NCBI GenBank assembly: GCA_965279735.1
Contig: OZ257260.1
Span: forward strand, 3,844,001-3,908,000
Reading direction: 5' to 3'
DNA: 64,000 bases
From: CAIUGU01 sp965279735
GTDB taxonomy: Bacteria; Pseudomonadota; Gammaproteobacteria; Steroidobacterales; Steroidobacteraceae
Position numbers and translations under genes: made by a program. The notes under the pieces are model-generated. The model was not told the DNA's origin. It saw only the letters and a list, made by a program, of their open reading frames with translations, and made no database searches. This document shows positions 43,439 to 52,034 of the stretch, piece after piece. Numbering within the stretch: position 1 is the stretch's first letter; the number at the start of each line of letters is the position of its first letter.

Positions 43439-44071
43439 ATGTCTCCAGATATGAACAACACCCCGTCAACCACGGTTACTCGCGAAAGCACGCGTTCGCT
43501 GCTGTTGGTCAACATCGGGACGATCGTGCTGGCGCTGATCTTCCAGTGGCCTTTGTCGACGCTGATGTGGCCGTACCTCATGCAGAGTTTCATCATCGGC
43601 TACTACAGCCGGCGGCGAATGCTCGCGCTGGTCGACTTCTCCACGGAAGGACTGACTGAAAACGATCTCCCCGTCGCGCCCACTGCAGAAACCCGCACGC
43701 GCATGGCGAATTTCTTCACGCTGCATTTCGGCATCTTCCATGTGGTCTATGCGCTGTTCCTCTGGCGCAACGTCGGTGAAATGCGCTGGTGGGATTGGGC
43801 AGGATGCTTTGCGGCTGCGGCTTCCTTCGCCTTCAACCATCGCCTGTCCTACGAGCAGAACCTGGAAGCCGACCGGGAAGGCGAAACGAATATCGGCAAA
43901 CTGATGTTCCTGCCTTATGCCCGCATCCTGCCGATGCATCTCACGATCCTGCTGGGTACGGGAATGGCAGGGCCCGCAGCGATTCTCCTGTTCGGCGGGC
44001 TCAAGACTGTCGCAGACATCACGATGCATTATGTTGAACATCGCGCCATCCAGTCAGCCGGGCCAGGTTGA
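43439..44071 (+). CDS. DUF6498-family membrane protein
   Basis: The gene gives 210 residues from ATG 43439; TTG 43433 and ATG 43451 are alternative starts. Five to six hydrophobic helices are seen. WPLSTLMWPYLMQSFIIGYYSRRRM, FFTLHFGIFHVVYALFL and VADITMHYVEHR are typical of DUF6498 proteins, whose function is unknown to me. The histidine in HYVEHR and the one in LHFGIFH may form a membrane-embedded metal or haem site. It stands alone, with an inverted repeat immediately upstream. Confidence 0.75.
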   Translation: MSPDMNNTPSTTVTRESTRSLLLVNIGTIVLALIFQWPLSTLMWPYLMQSFIIGYYSRRRMLALVDFSTEGLTENDLPVAPTAETRTRMANFFTLHFGIFHVVYALFLWRNVGEMRWWDWAGCFAAAASFAFNHRLSYEQNLEADREGETNIGKLMFLPYARILPMHLTILLGTGMAGPAAILLFGGLKTVADITMHYVEHRAIQSAGPG

Positions 44072-44569
44072 AGCGCGTCTCCGCATTACTTGAGCGTGGT
44101 GTTGAATCCGCTGCTGACTTGCGCATTATGTCGTGCGCAGAAAACAGGTTCTCGGCGCGATCCGCAACCCGTCAGGTCGCTAAATACCTGTTAGCTTTTT
44201 GATACAGAAAATAAGAAAGCGGCCAAAGGTTGCTGAAATCGTTCAATGCATGACAAACAGCGTCTGCACGCGTGCGGTGTCTGCAACCTAAGACAATTGC
44301 GAGCATAACGTGAGGAATGTTAACTCCGTCACGCTGCACGAATACGCAAGCGATCGCGAAGACTCACAAACTTTCCGATCGACATGTCGAAGGGCTTCGA
44401 AGGTTTTGACCGGATTATGAAATGGGACATCAGTCCCAAGGCATGAGCCAGAGGGCTCGCCAATAACCGGTCCTGCCAGCAAAAGCGTTTCAGCGTAGCA
44501 CCTGCAAATGTGGGGTCGACCTCCGGGTCAGCTTCGCCAAATACGCCCAGCCTGGAGACGCATTTCAAA
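44072..44569. other. 500-base gene-free leader before the Ig-repeat gene
   Basis: I see no protein-coding gene here. There is a short CAGGT/ACCTG inverted repeat followed by a T-rich stretch near 44176-44203, which might end the DUF6498 transcript, and a GCACGCGTGC palindrome near 44268. I looked for a cyclic-di-GMP (GEMM) riboswitch core and did not find one. A long structured leader for the surface-protein gene is possible. Confidence 0.4.
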
Positions 44570-45787
44570 ATGCATTTTCTACATTTTGCCCTTAACCGGC
44601 GTTGCCGCTCTTTTTACCTCCAGACCCTGTCGTATGCATTCCTCCTGCTAGCCACTGGTCATGCTCATGCCGCGGGCCAATGGCCCGTGATTTCCGGATC
44701 TCCCTCCACGGTTGCGACCGTCGGTCAGGTGTATTCATTCCAGCCCGCTGCCAAGGATGCCGATGGCGATGTACTTACTTTCGGAATCACCAACAAGCCG
44801 TCATGGGCGACTTTCGATACCAAGACCGGCCGGTTGAGCGGCACTCCCGCCAGCGGCAATGTCGGGAAATACGCGAGCGTAACGATCAAGGCCAATGACG
44901 GGAGCCTGTCGGCGTTTCTGCCGCAGTTTTCGATTACCGTCAGCGCCGCTACAAGCAACAAGGCACCGCTGATTTCCGGGACCCCCGCGACGACCGCGAC
45001 GGTGGGAAGTGCTTATTCTTTCCAGCCAACTGCTTCGGATCCCGAGGGCAAGGCTTTGTCGTTTTCGATAGCGAACAAGCCGTCGTGGGCAGCCTTCGAC
45101 ACAAAAACGGGGCGCTTGAGCGGAACTCCCGCCAGCACGAATGTAGCGACCTTTTCCAACGTGCAGATCAAGGTCAGCGATGGCAGCCTGACGACGTCCT
45201 TGGCGGCTTTCGCGATTGTCGTCAAGGCATCCACCGCCAATCGCGCACCCGTTATTTCAGGTACTCCTGCCAAGACGGCGACTCCAGGGGTCGCGTATTC
45301 CTTCCAGCCCGTCGCCTCGGACCCGGATGGCAACACGCTCGGCTTCACGATCCTCAACAAGCCCTCGTGGGCGACGTTCAGCACCACCACCGGCAAGCTC
45401 TCTGGAACTCCGGCGTCCGGCAACGTCGGAACCTTTTCGGGAATCAGGATTTCTGTCAGTGACAGCAAGGCAACCGTTTCGCTCCCGGATTTTTCTATAG
45501 CAGTTGCCAATGCCGCGCTGCCCAGCAGTCGTGCCATCACGCTGTCGTGGTATCCGCCAACGGCGAACACCAATGGCACTCCCTTGGTCAACCTCGGTGG
45601 CTACCGGATCTACTACGGCACCAGTGCGAGTTCGATGACATCAACCATCACCTTGACCAATCCCGGTCTTACGGCCTATGTGATAGAAAATCTCGCGGCG
45701 GGCACGTGGTATGTCGCAATGGCTTCGCGAACCACCACCGGAGTGGAAGGGCCGCTTTCGGGCGTGCTGTCGAAAACCATCAAGTAG
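44570..45787 (+). CDS. secreted protein with three putative Ig (He_PIG) repeats and a fibronectin III-like domain
   Basis: From ATG 44570 the gene encodes 405 residues with a long signal peptide (SFYLQTLSYAFLLLATGHAHAAG). Three repeats of about 92 residues follow, each containing P-x-ISG-(S/T)P, YSFQP, A-D-x-(D/E)G and NKPSWA(T/A)F-x-TGKLSGTPA-like segments, the cadherin-like He_PIG fold. The last ~90 residues (ITLSWYPPTANTNGTPLVNLGGYRIYYG to WYVAMASRTTTGVEGPLS) form a fibronectin type III-like domain. Such proteins are adhesins or scaffold surface proteins; target unknown. The tail ends without a sorting motif. Confidence 0.85.
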   Translation: MHFLHFALNRRCRSFYLQTLSYAFLLLATGHAHAAGQWPVISGSPSTVATVGQVYSFQPAAKDADGDVLTFGITNKPSWATFDTKTGRLSGTPASGNVGKYASVTIKANDGSLSAFLPQFSITVSAATSNKAPLISGTPATTATVGSAYSFQPTASDPEGKALSFSIANKPSWAAFDTKTGRLSGTPASTNVATFSNVQIKVSDGSLTTSLAAFAIVVKASTANRAPVISGTPAKTATPGVAYSFQPVASDPDGNTLGFTILNKPSWATFSTTTGKLSGTPASGNVGTFSGIRISVSDSKATVSLPDFSIAVANAALPSSRAITLSWYPPTANTNGTPLVNLGGYRIYYGTSASSMTSTITLTNPGLTAYVIENLAAGTWYVAMASRTTTGVEGPLSGVLSKTIK

Positions 45788-45884
45788 ACGGTGAAGGATC
45801 AAGCGGGAGGGTGCGAAACTGCCCGCTCGCGGCCTTGATGAAACGACTGCCGGGGTGGTCGCGGACTGCTAATATCTTCCAACT

Positions 45885-47189
45885 ATGGGTGCTTCCAGGT
45901 TGGAAACAGATGCGGTTCCAGCGTCAGTAAATGACGTTGGGGCAATGATGACGGCGATCGGTCGCGCCGCGGTCGAAGCCGCGCGGGTGCTGGCCCAGAC
46001 CCCGCCTGACCAGAAGAATCAGGCGTTGGCGGCAGCGGCGGCGGCCATTCGGGCGCGGCAGAACGAAATCCTGGCTGCCAACGACGCGGATATGAAGGCG
46101 GCAACTGAGCGGAACCTTAGTGGTGCGCTCCTTGATCGTCTGCAACTAGATGCCAAGCGCGTGGAAGCCATGGCGCGCGGCCTGGAGGAAATCCAGGCGT
46201 TACCGGACCCCATCGGTACCGCGATTGCGGACTGGACGCGGCCCAATGGTTTGCGCATCACGCGCGTGCGGGTTCCGCTCGGGGTGATCGGCATCATCTA
46301 CGAGAGCCGTCCCAACGTGACGGCGGATGCCGGTGCGTTATGTCTCAAGTCAGGCAATGCCGTGATCCTGCGGGGCGGTTCGGAGAGTGTCCGTTCCAGC
46401 CGCATCATCCACGAATGCCTGGTGGCGGGACTGCGTGCCGCCGGGTTGCCTGAAACCGCCATCCAGATGGTCCCGACGACAGACCGCGCCGCCGTGGGCT
46501 ACATGCTCTCCGGCATGACGGACTACGTCGATGTGATCGTTCCCCGCGGTGGCAAGAGCCTCATCGCACGCGTGCAGCAGGATGCGCGGGTTCCGGTCAT
46601 CGGACACCTCGAAGGCAATTGCCATGTGTATGTGGATCGCGATGCCGATGTGAACATGGCGCGGGAAATCGTCCGCAATGCCAAGTTGCGTCGTACGGGT
46701 GTCTGCGGTTCCGCGGAGACACTCCTCATCGATCGCGCAGGCGTCGATACGCTGCTCGCTCCGGTGGTGAAGGAGCTGCTCGATGCGGGCTGCGAAGTCC
46801 GCGGCGATGAAACGGTACAGAAAGCAGACCCGCGCATTCGTCCCGCTACCGAGGACGACTGGTACACCGAATATCTCGACGCCATCATCGCGGCGAAAGT
46901 CGTCGACGGTGTCTATGCCGCCATTGAGCATATTCACAAGTACGGTTCGGCTCATACCGAATCGATCGTCACGGCCAACCAGGCGACGGCCGAGCGGTTT
47001 CTCGCCGGCGTCGACAGCGCCATCGTCCTTCACAATGCCTCGACCCAGTTTGCCGACGGCGGCGAGTTTGGCATGGGTGCGGAAATCGGTATTTCCACCG
47101 ACAAGTTCCACGCCCGCGGCCCCGTTGGCGTCGAGCAACTCACGAGTTACAAGTATGTCGTCCATGGTACGGGCCAGCTGCGCCCCTGA
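45885..47189 (+). CDS. proA: glutamate-5-semialdehyde dehydrogenase (gamma-glutamyl phosphate reductase)
   Basis: The 434-residue protein is a proline-pathway ALDH-fold enzyme. RVPLGVIGIIYESRPNVTADAGALCLKSGNAVILRGGSE, VPRGGKSLIARVQQ, KLRRTGVCGSAETLLID (catalytic Cys) and ASTQFADGGEFGMGAEIGIST are ProA signatures. It reduces gamma-glutamyl phosphate with NADPH. ATG 45945, with a GGGG upstream, is an alternative start giving 414 residues, but homologues often extend before that point. proB lies 3.2 kb upstream. The next gene starts within its last codons. Confidence 0.94.
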   Translation: MGASRLETDAVPASVNDVGAMMTAIGRAAVEAARVLAQTPPDQKNQALAAAAAAIRARQNEILAANDADMKAATERNLSGALLDRLQLDAKRVEAMARGLEEIQALPDPIGTAIADWTRPNGLRITRVRVPLGVIGIIYESRPNVTADAGALCLKSGNAVILRGGSESVRSSRIIHECLVAGLRAAGLPETAIQMVPTTDRAAVGYMLSGMTDYVDVIVPRGGKSLIARVQQDARVPVIGHLEGNCHVYVDRDADVNMAREIVRNAKLRRTGVCGSAETLLIDRAGVDTLLAPVVKELLDAGCEVRGDETVQKADPRIRPATEDDWYTEYLDAIIAAKVVDGVYAAIEHIHKYGSAHTESIVTANQATAERFLAGVDSAIVLHNASTQFADGGEFGMGAEIGISTDKFHARGPVGVEQLTSYKYVVHGTGQLRP

Positions 47190-48681
47190 TTTCCGCCGGT
47201 TCCCGACGCTGCGTTCCCTGCGTTCGATCTGTGCAGTCCTCGCTGCGGCGTTCCTGTTTGCGGCGCCAGCCATCGCGCAGGAATCCAAAGAAGCCTTGTT
47301 CGGTGAGCAGCGTGCAGCGCTTGCAGCAGCGCGGACCGCGCTTGTCGATGTCCTGGCCCCGCGGGCGTTCGGCCAGTCGATGACTCAATTCCAGTCGGCG
47401 GAAAGGGATTTCGACCGGGGTCGCGATGCCGCGCGTGTGAATGCCCAGCTCGCTGCCAGCGGCCAGGCGTTGCAGGAGGCTTCGCGTGCCGCCGAAGCCG
47501 CACGCAGTACATTCGCTACCGTTCTGAAGACGCGTGAAGATGCGATCGCTGCCGATGCCGCACGCAATGCGCCTGAAGCCTGGGCACGAGCGTCGGAGCG
47601 TTTTGCCGATGCAGCCGCCAGACTCGAGCGGGGCGATGCTCCGGGTGCACAAAAGCGCTCCGCCGAAGCTGAAGTGTTGTTGCGTGACGCAGAGCTGCTG
47701 GCCATCAAGGGCGGCCTGCTGGGTGAAGCACGGGCCTTGATTGCGAAAGCCGATGCTGCGAAGACAGGCGATTTCGCGCCCCGCACGCTTGATGACGCCA
47801 AGCGTCTGGTCGCGCAGGCGGACCAGGAGATCAATCGCAACCGCTATGACGTCACTGTGCCGCGGGATCTCGCAGCCCAGGCGGCATACCAGGCAAGACA
47901 CGCGATGTTCCTGCACTCGCTGATTGGTCCACTGCAGGAGCGTGACAAAGATGAGCACGCACTTGAGGAACTGATCCTGGGCTTTGAACAACCTGTCGAA
48001 AAGCTGTCCTCGGAAATGGACCTGCAGGCGCGCTTTGATGCGGGATACCTGCAGCCGCTCGATGAAATGCTCAAGAAGGCCCAGCTGCAGCGGCAGGAAC
48101 TCGCCCGCCTCAAGCAGGAGGCCATTGATCACGAGAGCCAGATCACGGCGCTCAATGAAGAAGTGAAACGCCTGGAAGACCGGCTCGGCGGCGTTTCTCA
48201 GGAACGTGTTGCCTTGCAGAGGCGAGTTGATGCCCAGGCTCGCTTGCGCGGCAATCTGGCAAGCGTGGAGAGCTCGTTCCTGCCCGAAGAAGCACGCGTC
48301 TCGCGCACGGGCGATGACATCGTGATTTCGCTGCTCGGCATCAACTTCCCGGTGGGTCAGAGCACCATCGGCGCTTCGAGCGCAGCGCTCATGGGCAAGG
48401 TGCGGGAAGCGCTGGCGTTGTTCCCCGGTTCATCGATTGTCGTCGAAGGGCATACGGATTCGCAGGGCAGCGATTCCGCCAACCTGATCCTGTCCCAGGA
48501 TCGCGCGGATGCCGTGAAGCAATATGTGGTCGCCAACATGGGGCTCGACCCGGAAAAGATCACGTCGATTGGCTATGGGGAAACCCGGCCTGCGGCCAGC
48601 AACGACACCCCTGATGGTCGCGCCCGCAATCGCCGCATCGATCTCGTGATCCGGGTCGACGCCAATCAGGGAGGGAATTAG
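47164..48681 (+). CDS. OmpA-family envelope protein with DUF4398-like helical N-terminal region
   Basis: The start is placed at ATG 47164 inside the end of proA (26-base overlap), with MSS at 47155 as an alternative; both give a signal peptide (ICAVLAAAFLFAAPAIAQ). The product is 505 residues. Residues about 35-360 are highly helical and Ala/Arg/Glu rich with coiled-coil character, like DUF4398. The C-terminal ~120 residues (VVEGHTDSQGSDSANLILSQDRADAVKQYVV to ARNRRIDLVI) are the OmpA peptidoglycan-binding domain. It should tether the outer membrane or a complex to the cell wall. Confidence 0.85.
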   Translation: MVRASCAPDFRRFPTLRSLRSICAVLAAAFLFAAPAIAQESKEALFGEQRAALAAARTALVDVLAPRAFGQSMTQFQSAERDFDRGRDAARVNAQLAASGQALQEASRAAEAARSTFATVLKTREDAIAADAARNAPEAWARASERFADAAARLERGDAPGAQKRSAEAEVLLRDAELLAIKGGLLGEARALIAKADAAKTGDFAPRTLDDAKRLVAQADQEINRNRYDVTVPRDLAAQAAYQARHAMFLHSLIGPLQERDKDEHALEELILGFEQPVEKLSSEMDLQARFDAGYLQPLDEMLKKAQLQRQELARLKQEAIDHESQITALNEEVKRLEDRLGGVSQERVALQRRVDAQARLRGNLASVESSFLPEEARVSRTGDDIVISLLGINFPVGQSTIGASSAALMGKVREALALFPGSSIVVEGHTDSQGSDSANLILSQDRADAVKQYVVANMGLDPEKITSIGYGETRPAASNDTPDGRARNRRIDLVIRVDANQGGN

Positions 48682-48695
48682 TTGGTTTTAAAGAG

Positions 48696-48809
48696 AGGCG
48701 CCTTCCGCCGCAAGTTCATTTCAAAAACGCCGTAAATACATCCCTGTAGTCTCCGGCAAAAACTCCTGTTTTTGACGTTTTTGAAATGAACTTCCGACGT
48801 AAGGTGCCT
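48696..48809. repeat. 114-base inverted-repeat element between convergent genes
   Basis: AAGTTCATTTCAAAAACG at 48712-48729 is exactly the reverse complement of 48776-48793, and the similarity extends outwards to the termini (AGGCGCCTT / AAGGTGCCT) with some mismatches, giving arms of about 34 bases. The core includes GCCGTAAATACATCCCTGTA. The element sits just after the OmpA-family stop and before moaE, a typical site for a dispersed non-coding repeat. I recall similar sequences in several gammaproteobacterial genomes, but this needs a search. Confidence 0.7.
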
Positions 48810-48829
48810 GTTTTTCGAGCCTTCCAGAT

Positions 48830-49291
48830 CTAGTGGCCGTGTTCATGGAAGTGAGCATGAGTCGGTTCGGCGCAGCGTTCGCAGTTGACCCAGCCCGAGT
48901 CGCCGTTGACGTAGTGCTCTTTCTTCCAGATCGGCACGCGGTGCTTCACTTCATCGATGATGTAGCGGCAGGCGGCAAACGCTTCGCCCCGATGCCTTGA
49001 GCTGACGCCTACCCACACGGCGAGACCGCCGATCTCGAGTGCGCCGACGCGATGCACGCAAGCGGCCCGCTCAACTCCGAATTTGCGGATCGCATCGTTC
49101 ACGATCATTTCGCCTTCCCTGACGCCAAGTGCCTCGAATGCCTCGTACTCGAGGCGCTTCACTTCAAGGCCTTCGTTGTGATTGCGCACCCAGCCTTCGA
49201 ACGAAACGAATCCGCCACACGCGGGATCTTCGAGCGCCAGCCGTTCTGCATTGGGGTCGATCGCAGCGTGATTGAAGTGGAAGAGTTTCAT
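48830..49291 (-). CDS. moaE: molybdopterin synthase catalytic subunit MoaE
   Basis: From ATG 49291, which overlaps the stop of the mobA-moaD fusion (ATGA), the product is 153 residues, the normal MoaE length. CGGFVSFEGWVRNHNEG, LEYEAFEALG, HRVGALEIGGLAVWVGVSSRHRGEAFAACRYIIDEVKHRVPIWKKEHY are the MoaE signatures, with the catalytic lysines in IWKKEHY. It adds sulfur from MoaD to cyclic pyranopterin monophosphate to form molybdopterin. The C-terminal tail is His-rich (PTHAHFHEHGH). Confidence 0.93.
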   Translation of the reverse strand: MKLFHFNHAAIDPNAERLALEDPACGGFVSFEGWVRNHNEGLEVKRLEYEAFEALGVREGEMIVNDAIRKFGVERAACVHRVGALEIGGLAVWVGVSSRHRGEAFAACRYIIDEVKHRVPIWKKEHYVNGDSGWVNCERCAEPTHAHFHEHGH

Positions 49292-50148
49292 CCGCCAGCC
49301 ACCGGAGGGATGAAGACAACCGTATCGCCGCTGGTCAAGGGAGCCTGCCAATCGCAGAACTCCGTGTTGACGGCCACCCGTAACTGCTCTTTCTGCAAAC
49401 GGAACGGATGCCGCTTCTGGAGTTCGCGATACAGCATCGCCGGGGTCTCGGCCGTCGACTCCAGCAGCTCTTCGCTGCGGCCGGCCTGCTCGCGAAACAA
49501 CGCGAAGTACTGAATGCGATAGGTGTTCGCTGGGCTCTTCTTCGCCGGCGTTTTGCCGGACGCCAGCGCGGTGACCGCGGCGTGCAGTTCTTCAGGCGTA
49601 TTCACGTTGTCGAGTGCGCGTGCGTCGGGCTGATCAAGCAGTTGTACGTCGGAGTTGATCAGCAGCTTGCGAGGACATTGTTTGCCGGCAGCAATCCAGG
49701 CTTCCACCCTGGACCGGCTTGAAGGCTCCCAGATCGCGCACAAGGGCTCCGGCAGGCCGTCATGGCTACTGCGAAACGCCGTAGCCATATGCCCGGGGCT
49801 GCGGTGGCTAATCAGGAATTCCAGCGTCGCGGTTTCCAGAAAGGGCAGGTCGCAGGCCAGCACCAGCCACGCTGCTTCAGGATGTGTAGCCTGCGCAGCT
49901 GCGATGCCGCCAATCGGCCCGAGGTCGGACTGCCGATCCGCGATGGTCGGAAACCTGCCGCGCAAGGGATCGTTCATCTGGTCGGCCCGGACGGACACGA
50001 ACGTCTGCACGCAAAGCTTCCCAAGCAGTGCAAAGGCGCGCTGGAGCTGGGATTCGCCCTGGTATTCGAGGGCAGCCTTGTCGGTCTGCATGCGGCGGCT
50101 GGCGCCACCGGCCAGAACCAGGCCGAAAAGGGGCGGGGATGGGATCAT
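49288..50148 (-). CDS. mobA: MobA-MoaD fusion: molybdenum cofactor guanylyltransferase with ubiquitin-like sulfur carrier
   Basis: The 286-residue protein joins two Moco functions. Residues 8-200 are a MobA nucleotidyltransferase: LVLAGGASRRMQTDKAAL near 11-28, LGPIGGIAAA and LVLACDLPF. A short Lys/Pro/Ala linker follows, and residues about 209-286 have the MoaD fold ending in the Gly-Gly tail (FIPPVAGG) that is thiocarboxylated. Its stop overlaps the moaE start, so both halves of molybdopterin synthase are made together. Standard organisation has separate moaD and mobA genes, so this fusion is unusual. Confidence 0.88.
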   Translation of the reverse strand: MIPSPPLFGLVLAGGASRRMQTDKAALEYQGESQLQRAFALLGKLCVQTFVSVRADQMNDPLRGRFPTIADRQSDLGPIGGIAAAQATHPEAAWLVLACDLPFLETATLEFLISHRSPGHMATAFRSSHDGLPEPLCAIWEPSSRSRVEAWIAAGKQCPRKLLINSDVQLLDQPDARALDNVNTPEELHAAVTALASGKTPAKKSPANTYRIQYFALFREQAGRSEELLESTAETPAMLYRELQKRHPFRLQKEQLRVAVNTEFCDWQAPLTSGDTVVFIPPVAGG

Positions 50149-50200
50149 CCGCCTACGTTAGTGCCCCGGCATCATTGAGACAAGAGCCAATGACGGACTG

Positions 50201-51403
50201 TCAGCGCGCGAGGGTGTCCTTCAGCCACTGCGCAATCATGGTCGCGATGATGTCCGGATTCACGCCGCGCTGAACGCCCATGTGCCCGCCTTCCGGGTAG
50301 ATTCGGGCCATCTTGGGGTTGCCGTGATCGAGCAACAGGTAGCTGTCCGCGATCGGCGCCTGGTCGTCCAGCTTGCCATTGACAACAAAGAGCGGCGCCG
50401 ATGGCTTGTCGAGCAGCCCCGCGTCCAGCAACGACAGTGACGGCGCCACTTTCATGAACTCATCCAGCGACTTCACGCCCATCGCATAGCTGCGCGAGTC
50501 GTACAGGCTCGAAGGACCGAGCAGGTAGTTGGCCGCGTTCTCCGTCATCGCCGGTTTCAGCCAGGCCTCCTGGAAACCGAGGTGCACGTTGCCACCGTGA
50601 AACACCCCGCCCTTGATCCGCGTCGGATACATGTGTGCAATTTTCGCAACCCAGTACGCGCCGAAGCTGCGGCCCCATAGCGCGATGCGCTCACCGTCCA
50701 CGTCGGTGCGCGTCTTCAGGTAGTCCATCGCGGCGATGAAGGTCCGCTCTGCGTTTTTATCCGCGAACCTGAGCGGGTTTTCCCCGGTACCGGGTCCGTC
50801 GATGAGGAACGTGGCCAATCCCTGCTTATGCATGATCTGCGAGTTGCGCTGGTGGTCTTCTTTCCACACGTCCACGCCGCCCCAGTACATGACGATCGGC
50901 GCTTTTGCGACACCCGCAGGCTTCTGCAGATAGCCGACCAGCTTCTTGCCCTCGAACGGAATCTCGACGACTTCAAGCGGAGTATCGAAGTACTTTGCGG
51001 CCTTGCGGAACATGCGCAGCATGTTCTGGTAAGCCTCAACCTTGCCCGGTGTGCTGGTCACGGGATAGCGACCGACGTGGCAGTAGCCATAGGCGAGGTA
51101 GTACTCGTCGCCCACTTCCTTAGGAAGCGCGCCCTTCTTCAGCAGATCATCTCCCTTCGCCTCGTGCGCGAGGCCGGCCTTGCACCATTTCTCGCCCCAT
51201 TGATTGGGTTCCAGGCTGGTGAGCGTCGCGAGGATGCTTTCCACCTCGGTCTTGTTCAGCCGGTCAAACGGCGGGTTGTTGTCGGTGGTGCGTCGCAGTA
51301 CTTCAGTCTTGACCTGTTCGAGGGTCCGTTCCTGCGCAACGGCGCTCGTCATGGCAGCCAGCGCGATGAAGAGGCAGCACGTCGACTTGCAAAGACTTTT
51401 CAC
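50201..51403 (-). CDS. secreted alpha/beta hydrolase (FrsA/prolyl-oligopeptidase-like)
   Basis: The start is GTG 51403 with AGAGGG upstream; the longer frame to 51451 is less likely. The 400-residue protein has a signal peptide (SLCKSTCCLFIALAAMTSAVAQ). The alpha/beta hydrolase core shows VMYWGGVDVWKEDH, LFVVNGKLDDQAPI and a late histidine in EGGHMG; the nucleophile elbow is WGRSFGAYW. It fits the FrsA/DUF1100-like esterase group. The predicted role is a periplasmic esterase or peptidase; substrate unknown. It lies within the Moco operon, between moaC and mobA-moaD. Confidence 0.8.
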   Translation of the reverse strand: MKSLCKSTCCLFIALAAMTSAVAQERTLEQVKTEVLRRTTDNNPPFDRLNKTEVESILATLTSLEPNQWGEKWCKAGLAHEAKGDDLLKKGALPKEVGDEYYLAYGYCHVGRYPVTSTPGKVEAYQNMLRMFRKAAKYFDTPLEVVEIPFEGKKLVGYLQKPAGVAKAPIVMYWGGVDVWKEDHQRNSQIMHKQGLATFLIDGPGTGENPLRFADKNAERTFIAAMDYLKTRTDVDGERIALWGRSFGAYWVAKIAHMYPTRIKGGVFHGGNVHLGFQEAWLKPAMTENAANYLLGPSSLYDSRSYAMGVKSLDEFMKVAPSLSLLDAGLLDKPSAPLFVVNGKLDDQAPIADSYLLLDHGNPKMARIYPEGGHMGVQRGVNPDIIATMIAQWLKDTLAR

Positions 51404-51528
51404 TGGGAACCCTCTTGTCTTGGTAGCGGGGCGAGCAGTATTCGTAAGCATTCAGGCTTGCACACCCGCCCTGTTTTTAAAAGAGCCCCGCCTGTGGCGC
51501 CGCTTGCTTTGGTGCGCGATAAACAGGA

Positions 51529-51996
51529 TCAGGAGGGCTGACTTCGTCCGCCGCTTTTTTCCAGCAGCCTCGTTTCGGCGATGACGATGTCATGCGACAA
51601 AGCCTTGCACATGTCGTAGATCGTGAGTGCGGCAACGCTCGCGCCTGTGAGAGCTTCCATTTCCACACCGGTCTTGTGCGTGACGCCCACCTGGCAGCGG
51701 ATGACCGCGGTATCGCCTTCCATGTCGATGGCGATCTTGCAGTTCTCAAGCCCGAGCGGATGACAGAAGGGGATCAGCTCATGCGTGCGCTTGGCCGCCA
51801 TTACGCCGGCGATGATTGCTGTCTGGAAGACGGGGCCCTTGGCGCTGTTGAAGCCATTGCTGCGCAAGGCCTCGGCAACATTCGCGGGAAACCGCACGCG
51901 CGATTCCGCGATGGCAATGCGCTTCGTCACTGACTTGTCGCCCACATCGACCATCGTGGGCAGGTTCTTTGCGTCGATGTGGGAGAAGGAGGACAT
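51529..51996 (-). CDS. moaC: cyclic pyranopterin monophosphate synthase MoaC
   Basis: The 155-residue protein has the MoaC signatures MVDVGDKSVTKRIAIA, KGPVFQTAIIAGVMAAKRTHELIPFCHPL and VEMEALTGASVAALTIYDMCKAL, with the catalytic Lys and His residues of the family. It converts the 3',8-cyclo-GTP product of MoaA into cyclic pyranopterin monophosphate. It follows moaA by 38 bases on the same strand. Confidence 0.95.
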   Translation of the reverse strand: MSSFSHIDAKNLPTMVDVGDKSVTKRIAIAESRVRFPANVAEALRSNGFNSAKGPVFQTAIIAGVMAAKRTHELIPFCHPLGLENCKIAIDMEGDTAVIRCQVGVTHKTGVEMEALTGASVAALTIYDMCKALSHDIVIAETRLLEKSGGRSQPS

Positions 51997-52034
51997 AAGT
52001 TGCGCTGAAGTGTGCAGGTAAGAAGGAAGGGCGA

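Noticed and set aside
44072..44569. Cyclic-di-GMP riboswitch before the Ig-repeat gene
   Set aside because: The conserved GEMM core sequences are not present on the plus strand.
46783..47163. N-terminal extension of the OmpA-family gene through proA
   Set aside because: The extension is an Arg/Ser/Pro-rich shadow of proA; a good signal peptide begins at 47164.
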